NCBI RefSeq assembly: GCF_002127325.2
Contig: NC_035448.2
Span: forward strand, 123,733,422 to 123,797,421
DNA from: Helianthus annuus
Taxonomy: Eukaryota > Streptophyta > Magnoliopsida > Asterales > Asteraceae
Reading direction: 5' to 3'
DNA: 64,000 bases
Shown here: positions 13,516 through 26,059 of the stretch, piece after piece
Layout of the letters: the number at the start of each line of letters is the position of its first letter
How positions within the stretch are numbered: the first letter of the stretch is position 1
Translations under genes and position numbers: made by a program
Notes under the pieces: generated by a model
Told to the model about the DNA's origin: nothing
Databases searched by the model: none
The model's input: only the letters and a program-made list of their open reading frames with translations

Positions 13516-14233
13516 TGTTAGGGCTGGATTTTTACAATACATGATCCTCACGTGTGATCCTAACCAGTGATCCTTGTTTCTTTGGCAGATAGTGATCCTC
13601 AGCAGAGTTCCAGGATCAGGATCACGGACCATCGTGGGATCCTCATGCTAACAGTTGCTTTCGTTGAATTTAATGTCGTTTTGCAGGACATCTAGCAGGA
13701 TCCGCTCTTAAGCATCACAATTAAAGGACACGTCTTTACAACTATAGCATGTGCTTAATCGGAGATGGACGTTGTGAAGGATATGGAAACTTGGCATAAT
13801 TTAAGGGCGATAATTTAGGCTAGATTTACTTTTATTTCTAAAGGGGTAATGAGCTGATTATTAGTCTTTTTACCTAAAATAGGTCACCTACACTTGTATA
13901 TATAACACTCTTCCTCATTCGGAAGAACACACAACACAATTCTCACACGCTTAGACACTCGAAACTATTGTGATCCTTGTACTCGGCTCATTATCATCCG
14001 AAGTTGTAACTATTTTTCTTATATTGAAGTTTGGTGATCGGTAGTTGCCATCGCCCGAGGTTTTTTATGCCGGAGATCATACATTGATCAAGGGCTTTTT
14101 CCTCGTATAAATCATTGTGTCTTTGCATATTTTATACTGAAGTGATCCTTTACTTTTTCAATAAACCAAGCATCATACCCCGTTTACATAAAGTTTGGTT
14201 GCATTATCCTTAGTGTGATTTTTGACCAAAACA
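13516..14233 (+). repeat. Tat-B 3' LTR
   Basis: 718 bp, TGTTAGGGCTGG to CAAAACA. It is clearly diverged from the Tat-A LTR but aligns end to end, including the TATA region and the conserved distal block. Confidence 0.92.
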
Positions 14234-14406
14234 GTACTGAGAGCAGAAGAAGTTAGAGCAGAAGATGAAGGTTTAGAGAAGATAGGAGTTGGTCTCTTCT
14301 CAGCATTTTTCTGAGATCCAGCTGGTGGTGGAAGCAAAGGTGGAATGCCATTAGATGAATTGACTGCAGACATCGCTATGGAGGTATTCTTCAACGATGA
14401 AGCCAT
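14234..14406 (-). pseudogene. gag: Tat-C gag start, cut by Tat-B
   Basis: Starts at the ATG at 14406 (MASSLKNTSIAMSAVNSS), close to the gag start of Tat-A and Tat-E. It breaks off after about 57 codons where the Tat-B LTR begins. Further codons in that frame belong to the LTR and are not gag. Confidence 0.85.
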
Positions 14407-14464
14407 GCAACACTTCCGGAATGATCACCAACAGAAAAATTTTCTTATGAATGAAGCACCAATT

Positions 14465-14482
14465 GCCCCACGGTGGGCGCCA
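14465..14482 (-). other. Primer binding site of Tat-C
   Basis: The minus strand reads TGGCGCCCACCGTGGGGC, the tRNA-Lys type site also used by Tat-A and Tat-E, 3 bp from the LTR. Confidence 0.85.
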
Positions 14483-14485
14483 AAC

Positions 14486-15203
14486 TGTTTTGGTCAAAAA
14501 TCACACAAGGATAATGCAACCAAACTCTTCGTAGACGGGGAATGATGCTTGGTATGATGAACAAAGATAAGGATCACTATAATGAAAATTGCACAAGTGA
14601 CACCAGGATTTATACGAGGAAAAAGCCCTTGATCAATGAATGATCTCCGGCATAAAAAACCTCGGGTGATGGAAACTACCGATCACCAAACTTCAATATA
14701 ACAAACAATGTTTACAACTTCGGATGGTAACGAGCTAGGTACAAGGATCACTATAGTATCGTATGCTAAAGCGTGTGAGAAATGTGTCGTGTCTTCCAAA
14801 TGCTGAAGAGTGCCCTTTATATAAGTGTGTGTGGTCGTATTTTAGGCAAATCACCTAACTACTAGCTCGTTACCCCTTTAGGGATAGAAGTAAATTTAGC
14901 CTAACTAAATGCCCGTAATTTGTGCTAAGTTTCCATATTATTCATAACGTCCATTTTTGGTTATGCATGTGCGAAATCAGTGTGACAGATTCCTTGATTA
15001 CGTTGCTAAGACCAGATCCAACTCGTTATTCCTGCAAAACAACATTAAATTCAAAGAGAACAATCGTTAGTGTGAGGATCCTTAGGATGATCCATGATCC
15101 TGATCCTGAAGCTCTTCTGAGGATCACTATCTGCCAAAGAAACAAGGATCACTTGTTAGGATATCATGTAAGGATCACAGGTCATTAAAATCCAGCCCTA
15201 ACA
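14486..15203 (-). repeat. Tat-C 5' LTR
   Basis: 718 bp on the minus strand from TGTTAGGGCTGG (at 15203) to CAAAACA (at 14486). It is closer to the Tat-E LTR than to Tat-A in its first 60 bp. Confidence 0.92.
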
Positions 15204-16605
15204 ATATGCACACCATTTGGATTTGTCTTTTGTTGCAGCTGGCTTATCACTTTTTCTGGGCCATCTTGCTTTTTCACCTAGGTTCTGCATTGCAAGGATT
15301 AGTTCATTGTTATCAACAGAAAAACAATATTCAGAAATGGGAGGATAATCCTCATCATCCTCTTCCTGTTCTACTGCATGCACGTTCTGATTATCAGACT
15401 TGTTGTAAGGCTTAGACTTGTTGTTCCTGAAGTAGGATCCTTGCTTTTCCTGCTTCGAGGATCCTGCCAGTCTTTCTTGGATCCTTTTATCATCCTCTAG
15501 TCGGATGAATCTAAGGGCCCTGGTTCTCACTTCATCAAGATTCCTGCAAGGGGTCATGACAAGATCATCATAGAACAATGAATCCCTAAGTAAACCCATT
15601 TTGAAGGCTTCTACAGCCGTGGAAATATCCAAATTAGGAATATCTAAGGATTCTTTGCTGAATTTAGTGATATAATCTCTAAGTGATTCATTTTGACCTT
15701 GTGTTACCCTATATAGGTCACTAGTTAAACGTTCAAATTTTCTACTACACGAGAATTGGCTATTAAACAGATTAACTAGATTAGCAAATGAAGTAATAGA
15801 GTAAGGGGGAAGACTTATCAGCCATTTAAGAGTTGATCTTGTCAGTGTGGATCCGAAACCCTTGCATAAACATGCTTCTTTTAACCTCTCAGGAATGGGA
15901 TTGATCTCCATCCTTTCTCTGTACTGAGCTACATGTTCTTCTGGATCCGTTGAGCCATCATATAGCTTCATAGTTGGTATTTGAAACCTTTTTGGAATTT
16001 CTGCATCACAAATAGGTGGTGCAAAACGAGATATATTGTGGCTTCCATCTGGGATTTCAGGAATGGGCTTAACCACTCCTGGAAAGCTGGATATCATATC
16101 CTTCAATTTCTATAATTCCCTAGCCATAGCTTGGTTGATACCTGTATCCTGCACAAAGCCATGGTTAGCATTATAAGAATTATTCAAAGTGTTACCTCCT
16201 GAAGGATTCAAGTTTGGAATTCCAGATGTGAATCCATATTGACAAGATTCTGGTATGATTGAGGGACCAAATGAAGCAATGGTTTGCATAGGTATGGAGT
16301 CTCCCAAATGAATCTCTGAACTTCTGGGTTCTGCACTTCTTAAGGATCCCTGATCCTGAAAGATGTTGGATCCTTGAGGCATCGAGGTTGGGGGTCTTGG
16401 AGGATAATCCATGGATCTATGAGCCTGAGATGAGTATCCTTGACCCTGAGACGAGGATCCCTGAACCTGAAATAAGGATCCTAGATGCTGAGAGTAGGAT
16501 CCTTGAACCGTCTGCGTCCCCATGTATCCTCCTGAGCTAGTGAAGGATCCCTGATGTTGGAAGGAGGATCCTAAAGGCTGAAAAGAGGATCCTGAAGGTT
16601 GAAAG
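15204..16605 (-). pseudogene. gag: Tat-D gag fragment with a nonsense codon
   Basis: Minus-strand gag from the GS-rich linker through the core (PKRFQIPTMKLYDG near 15990) to WCAY, where the Tat-C LTR breaks it. A TAG at 16107-16109 interrupts an otherwise single frame (16523-16110 and 16106 onward). The linker repeats differ from the 36-bp unit of Tat-A. The N-terminal codons and primer site are missing because the gene is fused directly to a truncated LTR. Confidence 0.85.
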
Positions 16606-16766
16606 TAGTGGAAACAACCGTTAGTGTAAGGATAATAATGAGGATCCTGGATCCTTAAACCTGCAACGTCTCCTGAGGATCCTTAATTCAAAAAGAACTG
16701 AGGATCCGTGATCCTGGCTGCACTTGAGGATCCGTGATCCATATATTGGAAAATCCATCCCTAACA
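16606..16766 (-). repeat. Truncated LTR of Tat-D fused to gag
   Basis: From 16766 the minus strand starts TGTTAGGGATGG and matches the first 160 bp of a Tat LTR up to CACTAACGGTTG. The rest of the LTR, the primer site and the gag start are deleted, and gag linker sequence follows at about 16605. It abuts Copia-0 at 16767. Confidence 0.7.
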
Positions 16767-17587
16767 GATAGCATTGGAGACTGCCTATTGTAACTCGTCC
16801 ATTGAACGGGTTCACAATCTTCACGATCAATTCAACTGGTTCAAAGAGATTCGAAAACCTTTTATTGAATTTGGTCATCATTTTAAAAATCCTTTGCGAT
16901 CAGTTAGCCGCCATTGGTTATCCGTTTGACATCAATGATCAAATCCATTGGTTTCTTTGTGGTCTCAGGCTCTCTTTTGAGACATTTCCATTGTGGTCCA
17001 CTCGTCTAGGCGTACACCATCATTTGCGATCTCTTGGCTAGGGATGAAAGCCACGACTTGTTCATCTGAGCCCTTAATGCTAGTTCTACAACACCAGTGA
17101 CATTCTCGACTTAAACCTCCCGGTCCCTATTATCTTCATGGGGATGTGGAGGTTGGTTTTCACATACTCCTAGTAACACCAGTGGACGGACTCATGGATG
17201 TCATCCACCGCATTGTCAACTTTGTCACCAAGATGGACATTACGCTAACACATGTCTGAGTCTTGCATCCTATCTTCATAGGTCAATACCACCGATGACA
17301 ATTTGGTTCGTGCCTTTCTTACTTAGTGCCCTGTCTCAACCTCTGAACCCGATTGGTATGTGGATTAGGGAGCCACTGAACACATGACTCTATCTACTCA
17401 AACAGTTACCAATCCTTCATCCACCATAGGTAACCATACAGTCACATTTGGTAATGGTAATACGCTTCCTATCACTCACAAAGGACATATTTTCATTTAT
17501 GATAACATTAAGTTAAATGACATTTTAGTAGTGCCCAATCTCACCAAGAATCTCTTGCCCATTAGCAAATTAACCAAAGATAATTAT
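16767..17587 (+). pseudogene. Copia-0 gag and protease start (Ty1/copia relic)
   Basis: A decayed copia frame with many stops and shifts. It has gag-like text (GYPFDINDQIHWFLCGL near 16915), a zinc knuckle CQLCHQDGHYANTC (17214-17255, CX2CX4HX4C), and the protease motif DWYVD-stop-GATEHMT at 17351. The catalytic Ser/Thr codon there is a TAG (17366-17368). Protease text continues (TFGNGNTLPI, LLPISKLTKDN) until the Tat-E LTR at 17588. The sequence resumes at 45588. Confidence 0.85.
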
Positions 17588-18304
17588 TGTTAGGGCAGGA
17601 TTTTTAATGACCTGTGATCCTTACATGATATCCTAACAGTGATCCTTGTTTCCGTGGCAGATAGTGATCCTCAGAAGAGCTTCAGGATCAGGATCATGGA
17701 TCATCCTAAGGATCCTCATATTAACGATTGTTCTCTTTGAATTTCATGTTGTTTTGCAGGAATTACGAGTTGGACCTGGTCTTGGCAAACGTTATTAAGG
17801 AATCTTCCACGCTAATTTCACACATGCATAACCGGAAATAGACGTTGTGGAGAATATGGAAACTTACACAAATTATGGATAATTTGTTTGGCTAAATTTA
17901 CTTCTATTTCTAAAAGGGGTAACGAGCTAGTAGTTAGGTGACTTGCCTAAATTCAACCACACACACTTATATAAACGGCACTCTCAAGCATTTGGAGAGG
18001 ACGACACATTTCTTACACGCTCTAGCATACTACACCATAGTGATCCTTGTACCTAGCTCGTTACTATCCGAAGTTGTAAACATTATTTGTTATATTGGAA
18101 CTTGGTGATCGGTAGTTTCCATCACCCGAGGTTTTTTATGCCGGAGATCATTCATTGATCAAGGGCTTTTTCCTCGTATAAATCTTTGTGTCACTTGTAC
18201 AATTTACATTTAAGTGATCCTTATCTTTATTCATCATTTCAAGCATCATTCCCCGTTACAGAGAGTTTGGTTGCATTATCCTTGTGTGATTTTTGACCAA
18301 AACA
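17588..18304 (+). repeat. Tat-E 5' LTR
   Basis: 717 bp, TGTTAGGGCAGG to CAAAACA, paired with 44870-45587. A TATATAAA box lies near 17970. The tRNA-Lys type primer site follows at 18308-18325. Confidence 0.95.
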
Positions 18305-18391
18305 GTTTGGCGCCCACCGTGGGGCAATTGGTGCTTCATTCATAAGAAAGTTTTCTGTTGGTGATCATTCCGGATCGTTGCATACGAATAC

Positions 18392-21300
18392 ATGGCTTCA
18401 TCGGTGAAAAATACCTCTACTGCGATGTCTGCGGTCAATTCATCTCAGGGCATTCCACCTTTGCCTCCACCACCAGCTGGATCTCAGAAAAATGCTGAGA
18501 AGAAACCAACTCCTATTTTCTCTAAACCTCCAACTTCTTCTGCTTCCTATACTCCCACTACTAGTGACATATTTACTTTGATTTTGCAGATGAGAGATCA
18601 TATACAGCAACAGGACAAGACCAATGAAAGGATCCTCAAAGAAATCGGAGATCTCAAGAAACAAAAGAAAGCGGCAGAGGATCGTTCTCCACTGGTGCCC
18701 AAATCTTTGAATTTTGATACTCCGATGGTTACTTCTCAGCCATCAGAGGTTCCAGATATTCAACATGTGGGTGGACCAAGAGGAGTGCACTTCAGTTCAG
18801 CAATAGTGACTCAGGCATCAGGTTCATATTTCCAGCCAGCAGGATCCTATCCTCAGCATATAGGATCCTTCATGAATTCAGGAGCCTACTCAGGAGCACA
18901 GCTGGTTCAAGGATCCTCCTTTGTTCCAGGATCACCCCAGGTTCAAGGATCCTCCTTTATTCCAGGATCATCCCAGGTTCAAGGATCCCCCTTTGTTCCA
19001 GGATCATCCCAGGTTCAAGGATCCTCCTTTGTTCCAGGATCATCCCAGTTTCAGGGATCCTTCCAGATGCCAGGATCCTTGAAGAGTTTGCAAACAGGGA
19101 GTTCAGATGTCCATCAAGGAGATTTTATTCCAATGCAGACCATTGCTTCCACTGGTCCCTCCATCATCCCAGAGTCCTAGCAATATAGATTCACATCCAG
19201 TATTCCTAACTTGAACCCAATTGGAGGTAACACTTTGAATAATTCTCTTACCACTAACCATGGATTCATGCAGGATGCAGGTATCAACCATGCTATGGCC
19301 AAAGAGCTGCAAAAACTGAAGGATATGATATCAAGTGTTCCAGGGGTGGTCAAACCTATCCCGGAGATTGCAGATGGAAGCCATAAGATATCTCGTTTTG
19401 CACCACCTATTTGTGATGCTGAGATACCCAAAAGATTCCATATTCCAACTATGAAGCTGTATGATGGTTCAACGGATCCTGAGGAACACATAGCACAATA
19501 CAGGGAGAGGATGGAGATCAATCCGATTCCAGAAAGGTTAAAGGAAGCTTGTCTATGCAAGGGATTTGGATCCACTCTTACTGGATCAGCCCTCAAATGG
19601 CTGCTAAGTCTTCCCCCTTACTCTATTACTTCATTTGCCAATCTAGTTAACTTATTCAATAATCAATTTTCTTGTAGTAGAAAATTTGAACGATTAACTA
19701 GTGATTTATATAGGATAACTCAAGGTCATAATGAATCATTAAGGGATTATATAACCAAATTTAGTAAAGAATCCTTGGACATTCCCAACTTGGATATAGC
19801 CACGGCTGTTGAGGCCTTCAAGATGGGATTGCTTAAGGATTCATTATTCTATGATGATCTTGTTATGACATCATGCAGGAACCTAGATGAAGTAAGGACT
19901 CGGGCACTCAGGTTCATCCGGCTAGAGGATGACAAGAGGATCCAGGAGAGACTAATAGGATCCTCAAAACAAGAAAAGCAAGGATCCTCGTTCAAGAACA
20001 ACAAATTCAAATCCTATAACAGAACTGACAACCAGAACGTGCATGCTGTTGACCAAGTAGATGATGATGAGGATTATCCTCCAATTTCTGAATATTGTTT
20101 TTCCGTTGATAACCATGAACTAATCCTTGCGATGCAGAATCTAGGAGAAAAAGCCAGATGGCCCAGAAAAAATGACAAACCGGCCGCAATTAAAGACAAA
20201 TCAAAGTGGTGTGCATACCATGAGGATTTTGGGCATTTAACAGAGGAGTGCATCGCATTGAGAAAGGAAATTGGATATCTGCTGAGCAAGGGGCACTTAA
20301 AGGAGTTGCTGGGAAGAAAAAAGCCAAGGACTCACAATCCTGAAAGGATCCCTGAAAAAGCTCCAGCCCCTCCGGCAGATGCACAAGTGATAAACTTTAT
20401 TTCTGGAGGATCAGACATCTGTGGTACATCCTTATCAGCAGCTAAAAGGCATGCCAAGGAGGCTAAAATGGATAATGGAGAAAGACCTATTCGAACATCG
20501 AGTGTTTCGGAAGGAAAAGTCATAACCTTTGATGAGGATGATCGTGTTGACATCCAGGATCCTCATCATGATAGTTTAGTTATTACTCTTTTTATTTCTA
20601 ACCATTTTGTCCGCAGGATCCTTATTGACGGAGGGAGCTCAGTAAACATTATCCAGCTAGATGTTCTGAAGAAAATGGGTATCCCTGAATCAGATATCAC
20701 ACCAAGATCCTCCGTGCTTGTGGGATTTAGTGGCGAAACTAAGAGAACCCTGGGGGACATCAAACTACCAATTTATGTGGAAGGATTACATAATTATCAA
20801 AAATTTTGTGTTATTGACTGTTTATCTTGCTGTAATGTTATCCTTGGCAGGCCCTGGATACACGATATGAAGGCAGTCCCATCCACCTACCATCAATGTG
20901 TGAAGCTCCCTAGCCCTTGGGGAATAGTCAAGATCGATAGTGATCAGCAGGAGGCTAAGGATTGTTACACCTCATCAATGAAACCAGCCTCGAAATCAAG
21001 GGAGCAATAGCAATTAAAGTGTCCTCCAAGGAATGTCTTGGAGGCGAGAGAGCAGGATGTGGTCGAAATCCTCATGGATCCTGATGATCCTGAATCCAAA
21101 ATCTGTATCGGATCAGGGATACTTGGCAAGATGAAAGAAGACCTTGTATCCTTCCTCAAAAGAAGAAAGTCTACCTTTGCATGGAAACATGAGGATATGA
21201 CAGGTATATCTAAGGATATTATCACTCATAAACTTGGCATTGACAGGTGCCAATCCATCAAAAAAGGAGGAAGTTTGCACCAGAAAGAAATGCCATTATC

Positions 21301-23443
21301 CAGGAAGAGGTAGAGAGATTGCTACGAGCAGGTATGATTAGAGAAATAAAGTATCCAAGATGGCTGGCCAATGTGGTTGTTGTTCAAAAGAAAAATGGAA
21401 AGTGGAGGGTATGTGTCGATTTCACTGATTTAAATAAGGCATGTCCCAAGGATCCTTTCCCATTACCCCACATTGACTCCATGGTGGATGCAACAGCGGG
21501 TCATGAACTGTTAACTTTTATGGATGCTTCATCTGGATTCCAACAAATTCAGATGGAACCATCTGACCAAGAGGATACGGCTTTTCTGACCCCAACCGGT
21601 TTATATTGTTATATTGCTATGTCGTTTGGATTAAGGAATGCAGGTGCAACATATCAAAGGCTGGTGAATATGATGTTCAAGGATCAGATTGGACAGACTA
21701 TGGAAGTGTACATAGATGATATGGTGGTGAAATCCATAAAAGCTGAGGATCACCTAAGAGACTTGGAGGAAGCATTTGAAATCCTTGACAGATATAACAT
21801 GAAGCTTAATCCTTCAAAATGTCACTTTGTTGTTAAAGCAGGTAAATTCTTAGGATATATGGTAACCAAGAGGGGCATTAAAGCAAGCCCGGAACAAATC
21901 AAAGCATTGGTGAATATCAAATCTCCTGCCAACGCTATGGATGTGCAAAGGCTAACAGGCAGGATAGCAGCTTTAAACAGATTTATATCCAAATCCTCAG
22001 AGAAGTGTAAAGATTTCTTTGATATCCTAAGGAAGAACAAGAAATTTGAGTGGACTGAGAAGCATGAGAGTGCTTTACAAGCCCTCAAAGAATACCTATC
22101 CTCAGCTCCAGCGTTGATGAAACCAGAAAAGGGAGACGTGTTATCCTTATATCTTGCGGTATCCTCAAAAGCAGTAAGTGCAGTCCTTGTTAAGGATCAT
22201 GAAGGTACACAATATCCTGTCTATTATGTAAGTAAGAGTTTACTTGATGCTGAATCCAGGTATTCACACCTTGAAAAGCTTATTCTTGCATTAATTATGG
22301 CATCTACTAAGTTAAGACATTATGTTATTGTTGTTAGAACTAATTTTCCAATTAAGAATGTCCTCAGGAAACCAGAGATGTCCAGAAGGATGGCTAAGTG
22401 GGCAGTAAAGCTTAGTGCCTATGATATAAGATATGAGCCTAGAACAGCAATCAAATCCCAAGCATTAGCAGACTTTGTGGTTGATTTCAGTAGTGATTTA
22501 CAAAAGGAAGCCGAATTGGAAGTCCAGCAGCTGGAGGAAACCAAGGATCCTTGAATACTACATACTGATGGATCCTCAAATGTCAAAGGCACGGGGCTTG
22601 GTATACTACTAAAATCGCCACAGGGGGACATAATACCCCACTCCATAGCTTGTGAGTTCCAAGCCACTAACAATGAGGCTGAGTATGAAGCCTTGATTGC
22701 TGGTTTGCAAATTGCTAAGCATATGGGGATCAGGTATGTTGAGGTATACGTGGATTCATTGTTAATCACTAATCACTTTAATGGATCCTATGCTGTTAAA
22801 GGTGAAAAACTAACTAAATATTTAGAGATAGTCAAAGAATTGGCACTCTCCTTTGTTTTCTTCAGTTTGACACAGGTACCAAGGGAAGAAAATACAGAAG
22901 CTGATGCATTGGCTAATCTAGGATCATATTTGAAGATCCCAGAGGATATAAGAAACCCCATCATCCATATCCTGGCTCCTGCTATTGAAAATCAAGTGGC
23001 CATGGAAATAGAAGAGGATTCTGCAATGATCCCTAGTGAGGATACTCAATCTTGTTCAGGATCATGGATCTCACCAATCATGAGATACTTACAACACGGA
23101 GAGATTCCTATGGGAGAAAACCCTAGGGCTTTCAGAATTAAGGTATCTCAATTCACAATCTTAAATAATATGATGTATAAGCGATCTCTTGCAGGACCAT
23201 ATTTAAGATGTATCGAGGATCCTGAAGTTCAAGAAGTTTTAAAAGACTTCCATGAAGGAGATTGTGGAAACCACACGGGAGGTAGGGCATTGTTCTCAAG
23301 GATCTTAAGGACAGGATATTACTGGCCAACTATGAAAAGGGATGCTGTGGAGTATGCTAAGAAGTGTGATCCTTGTCAAAGACACAGCAATATCCTTCAT
23401 CAGCCGGCTGAATTTCTACACCCTATATCCTCCTCTTGGCCAT
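18392..23443 (+). pseudogene. gag-pol: Tat-E gag-protease-RT-RNase H-integrase, first part
   Basis: Starts at the ATG at 18392 (MASSVKNTSTAMSAVNSS). It carries gag linker repeats (18908-19052), gag core (about 19420), protease IDGGSS (about 20625), RT with YIDD (about 21709), RNase H, archaeal-type RNase H (HTDGSS near 22565), and the integrase zinc region (CDPCQRH near 23369). Lesions: TAG at 19178, TAG at 21008, an approximately 8-bp deletion and frameshift near 21247, and TGA at 22552. Ath-N then cuts it at 23444. Codon-level similarity to Tat-A is high throughout. Confidence 0.9.
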
Positions 23444-23641
23444 TGATGCGTGTGTAGTGTAATATATTTTTGATGTATATTTAAGCACTTTTTACACTTT
23501 TAGCCAAGTTTTAAATTTATAAAACACGATATTCACTAACACTAAACACACATATGGGCAAGTGCACCCATCGTGGACGTAGTATAGTGTTGGTAAGATA
23601 CCGAGGTCGTCCAAGGACACAAGAGCTTTTAATACCGGTTT
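23444..23641 (-). repeat. Ath-N 3' LTR, piece 1
   Basis: The distal 198 bp of the LTR, cut by Tek-1. The target duplication GGTTT is at 23637-23641 and 33578-33582. Confidence 0.92.
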
Positions 23642-24532
23642 TGTGACAACTCGAAATTCCGAACCTATTTTGTGTAACGTAACGTTTATGACACGACTTT
23701 ATGAACTTGAATGATTATGTGAAATATATATTGATACGTGATTATGTGAACGTTATTAATTGAGTGGTGATGTGATTATGTTATACATCAATGTGTATTG
23801 TGTAAATATGTGTATGCGTAGATAACCCGAACCGCACAACACTCACACTAGTACAAGCCCTTTGGGCCGTGTCCTTTGTAATCGGACTCTAGAGTGGCCC
23901 AAGTGAGGGTCCGGCCTATCTTACACGTTTAACATAGGGGATGTGATAATTCCTTGACACTTTTACAAAAACACAACATACACACAACCCTAGCTAGCCT
24001 CTCTCTCTCAAAACCCGACGGCAACAAGCTGTGGTGATCGAAGATTTGGCTTTTCATTTGGATCGCTCTTGGTTTGATTATAATCGGTTAGTGTGCTATT
24101 GATTATTGATATTGTGATTCTTATGCGTAATTTCTCTTATTCACACAAATCAGATTGATCTTGTTATACGAAAACCGAATGATTATATGTAATGAATATG
24201 TGTTTATATGAATCGGTAGAGGTTAGTGGTAATCGGCTGTTATGTTTCATGTTTCGGATTGTAACTTGTTCATATGCTAGGTGAATCGGGCTAGGTTAAC
24301 AGTCTCGGTCGCATGTTCATGAAATTGATAGATATTGTTCATAAGTGTAATAACTAGGGTTCATATGAATTGTGATGAAATTGCCTTGTTTGATCGAGTT
24401 TTAGCATGTGTTGTAACTGATTGGTTGTTGATTGATTAATCATTTGGAAACTTTGAATGGAATGTAACTGATAGCATAATTCATGGAATTTTGTTAAGTA
24501 ATCGCACAAGACTTCTTGGTGCACAAGAAGTC

Positions 24533-25085
24533 CAATCACACAAGGTGATCCACTCGCACAAAGCTGCCTGTCGCACAAGATCCCTCGGATCACACAATGG
24601 CAGCTGGATCGTACAAGCTTCCTGGATCGCACAAGGTCCAATTGTTTGGGCCTGATTACGCTGTGATGTGTTGGGCTGGACTGCCCAAGGTTTCACACGT
24701 ACAAACAAACCAATCGCACAAACTGGTCCAGTCGTACAAGTGCAGCCCAGTCGCACAAAAGCAGCTGGATCGCACAACGTTATTATGTGTACATTGGGCC
24801 GTAGGTTATATTTGGGCCGGGCAGCCCAACTGATCGGATCGCACAACCTGAATCGGACCGCACAAGTCCACTACGTACCATATGTTTGGGCTGCTTATGC
24901 TAGCTGAATCACACAACACAATGGACCGTTTATAGTTGGGCCTAGGCCAACCGCACAAGACATTGCCTGTTGATTTATTGGGCCGAAACCTTCATGTCTA
25001 AATTGTTATCTTTGGGCCGCTTACTGAATGGGTTATTGATTGGGCCGGGTATTGTTTGGGAAACATATAATGAATCGCACAAGTG
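24533..25085. repeat. Dispersed TCGCACAAG motif cluster in the Tek-1 LTR
   Basis: About 17 copies of TCGCACAAG or near variants (TCACACAAG, TCGTACAAG, CCGCACAAG), irregularly spaced about 15-80 bp apart and mixed with GGGCC/TTGGGCC words. The right LTR has the same cluster (+7,533 bp). The related solo LTR has a different motif in the equivalent position (56390-56970). Confidence 0.8.
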
Positions 25086-25349
25086 TATGCTCTTGATTGT
25101 TTACGTGCATACGTGCTTGCTTTGATTGTTTACGTGCACTACTTGAACACTGAACCTGACTTGCATAATAACCATGATAGGACGTGGTTGACCATTACTT
25201 GCTTACTCGTACTCTTTGTGTATCTGCCGAGCAAACCAAGGTGAGTTCACACAGCCAAGGCATGGGATTCCCGGGTTGGGAATTGGGTTGGATATGTTGA
25301 ATATGGAATGATTACTCGTACTTACGCATTCTCTAGACTATAGACCATC

Positions 25350-25602
25350 GTCCTCAGGTTAGTCAGGACACGTTACGTAAAGCCTACGTAACCCAGTATA
25401 ATTGCCATATGTCTCCCGGGTCGGGAAGGACACGTTACGTAAAGCCTACGTAACCCAATACCATTCACTGGCTTCCAGATCGGAAGGCCACGCTGCGTAA
25501 AGCCTACGTAGCCCCCACGCGTACCACTGTCCTCGGGGAAGGGCACGTCACGTAAAGCCTACGTGACCCTGTACGTTTTCCTGTTCTCGGTAAAGAAGAA
25601 CA
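25350..25602. repeat. Alternating hairpin array in the Tek-1 LTR
   Basis: Four type-B hairpins with loop AAGCC are at 25372-25392, 25434-25454, 25492-25512 and 25547-25567. Their arms are GTTACGTA/TACGTAAC twice, GCTGCGTA/TACGTAGC (one G-T pair) and GTCACGTA/TACGTGAC. Type-A hairpins sit between them: GTCCT/AGGAC (25350-25369), GGCTTCC/GGAAGGCC with one bulge (25470-25489), TGTCCT/AGGGCA (25528-25545) and TGTTCT/AGAACA (25582-25602). One weak type-A copy is near 25412. The array is repeated in the right LTR at +7,533. Confidence 0.85.
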
Positions 25603-26047
25603 CATGGTCGGAAGTTAGTCTAGTAAGTACCGTTAATGAGAAGCCCTCATTAACCAGGATAAACATGGGAAGCCCCCACTAGTTAACTCACGCTCTATGA
25701 TTATGAACTTACTTTCTGTGAACTCGCTCAACTAGTTTGTTGATTATTTGCTGCATGCCTTGCAGGGCCTTAGGTATACTTGGAGCTTGCACCAGAGGAG
25801 AGGCGGGTCGTTGTGGACAAGAACTCGTGAATGCTTATTTAACACTTTTACATTCACACATTGATACTTATGTTTTGGGTTTTACATTTAATGCTTCCGC
25901 TACTTAAACAGTGTTTGGTTTTGAACACCAATTATGTCTTTGATTATTATTAAATGCTATGTTTGATATAATTGGTGGCTTGGTCCTGGTCAGTCACGCC
26001 TCCAAGCGGTGGTACTCCGCGTGTGGGATTTTGGGGGTGTGACAGAT

Positions 26048-26059
26048 TGGTATCAGAGC
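26048..26059 (+). other. Primer binding site of Tek-1 (initiator Met tRNA)
   Basis: TGGTATCAGAGC, complementary to the 3' part of initiator methionine tRNA, 3 bp after the LTR. The following 300 bp (26060-26358) is a non-coding leader. Confidence 0.92.

Larger units (their letters stand above)
10937..14233 (+). mobile_element. Tat-B: 3' part of a Tat element hosting Tat-A
   Basis: Continues 64-109 after removal of Tat-A. It holds a 3' non-coding region, a broken antisense gene, a polypurine tract (13503-13515) and the 3' LTR. The 5' part, with gag-pol, would lie left of the window, beyond the Tat-X insertion. It is followed by GTACT (14234-14238), the presumed target duplication in Tat-C gag. 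Confidence 0.88.
14234..15203 (-). mobile_element. Tat-C: 5' end of a minus-strand Tat element
   Basis: LTR, primer site and first gag codons on the minus strand, cut at 14234 by Tat-B. The rest would lie left of the window. It is inserted in Tat-D gag; ATATG (15204-15208) is the candidate target duplication. Confidence 0.88.
23642..26044 (+). repeat. Tek-1 5' LTR
   Basis: 2,403 bp, TGTGACAACTCG to GGGTGTGACA, repeated at 31175-33577. It contains about 17 dispersed copies of TCGCACAAG-like motifs (24533-25085) and the hairpin array at 25350-25602. Several weak ORFs inside it are not genes. Confidence 0.95.

Noticed and set aside
24001..24012. CT-rich runs (also near 50060 and 55570) as independent regulatory elements
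   Set aside because: Short CTCTCT runs recur in LTR leaders, but nothing beyond composition supports a specific role.
24354..24907. Several ORFs on both strands in the Tek-1 LTR, repeated at 31887-32440
   Set aside because: They are made of the repeated TCGCACAAG words, lie wholly inside the LTR, show no domain, and recur only because the LTR has two copies.
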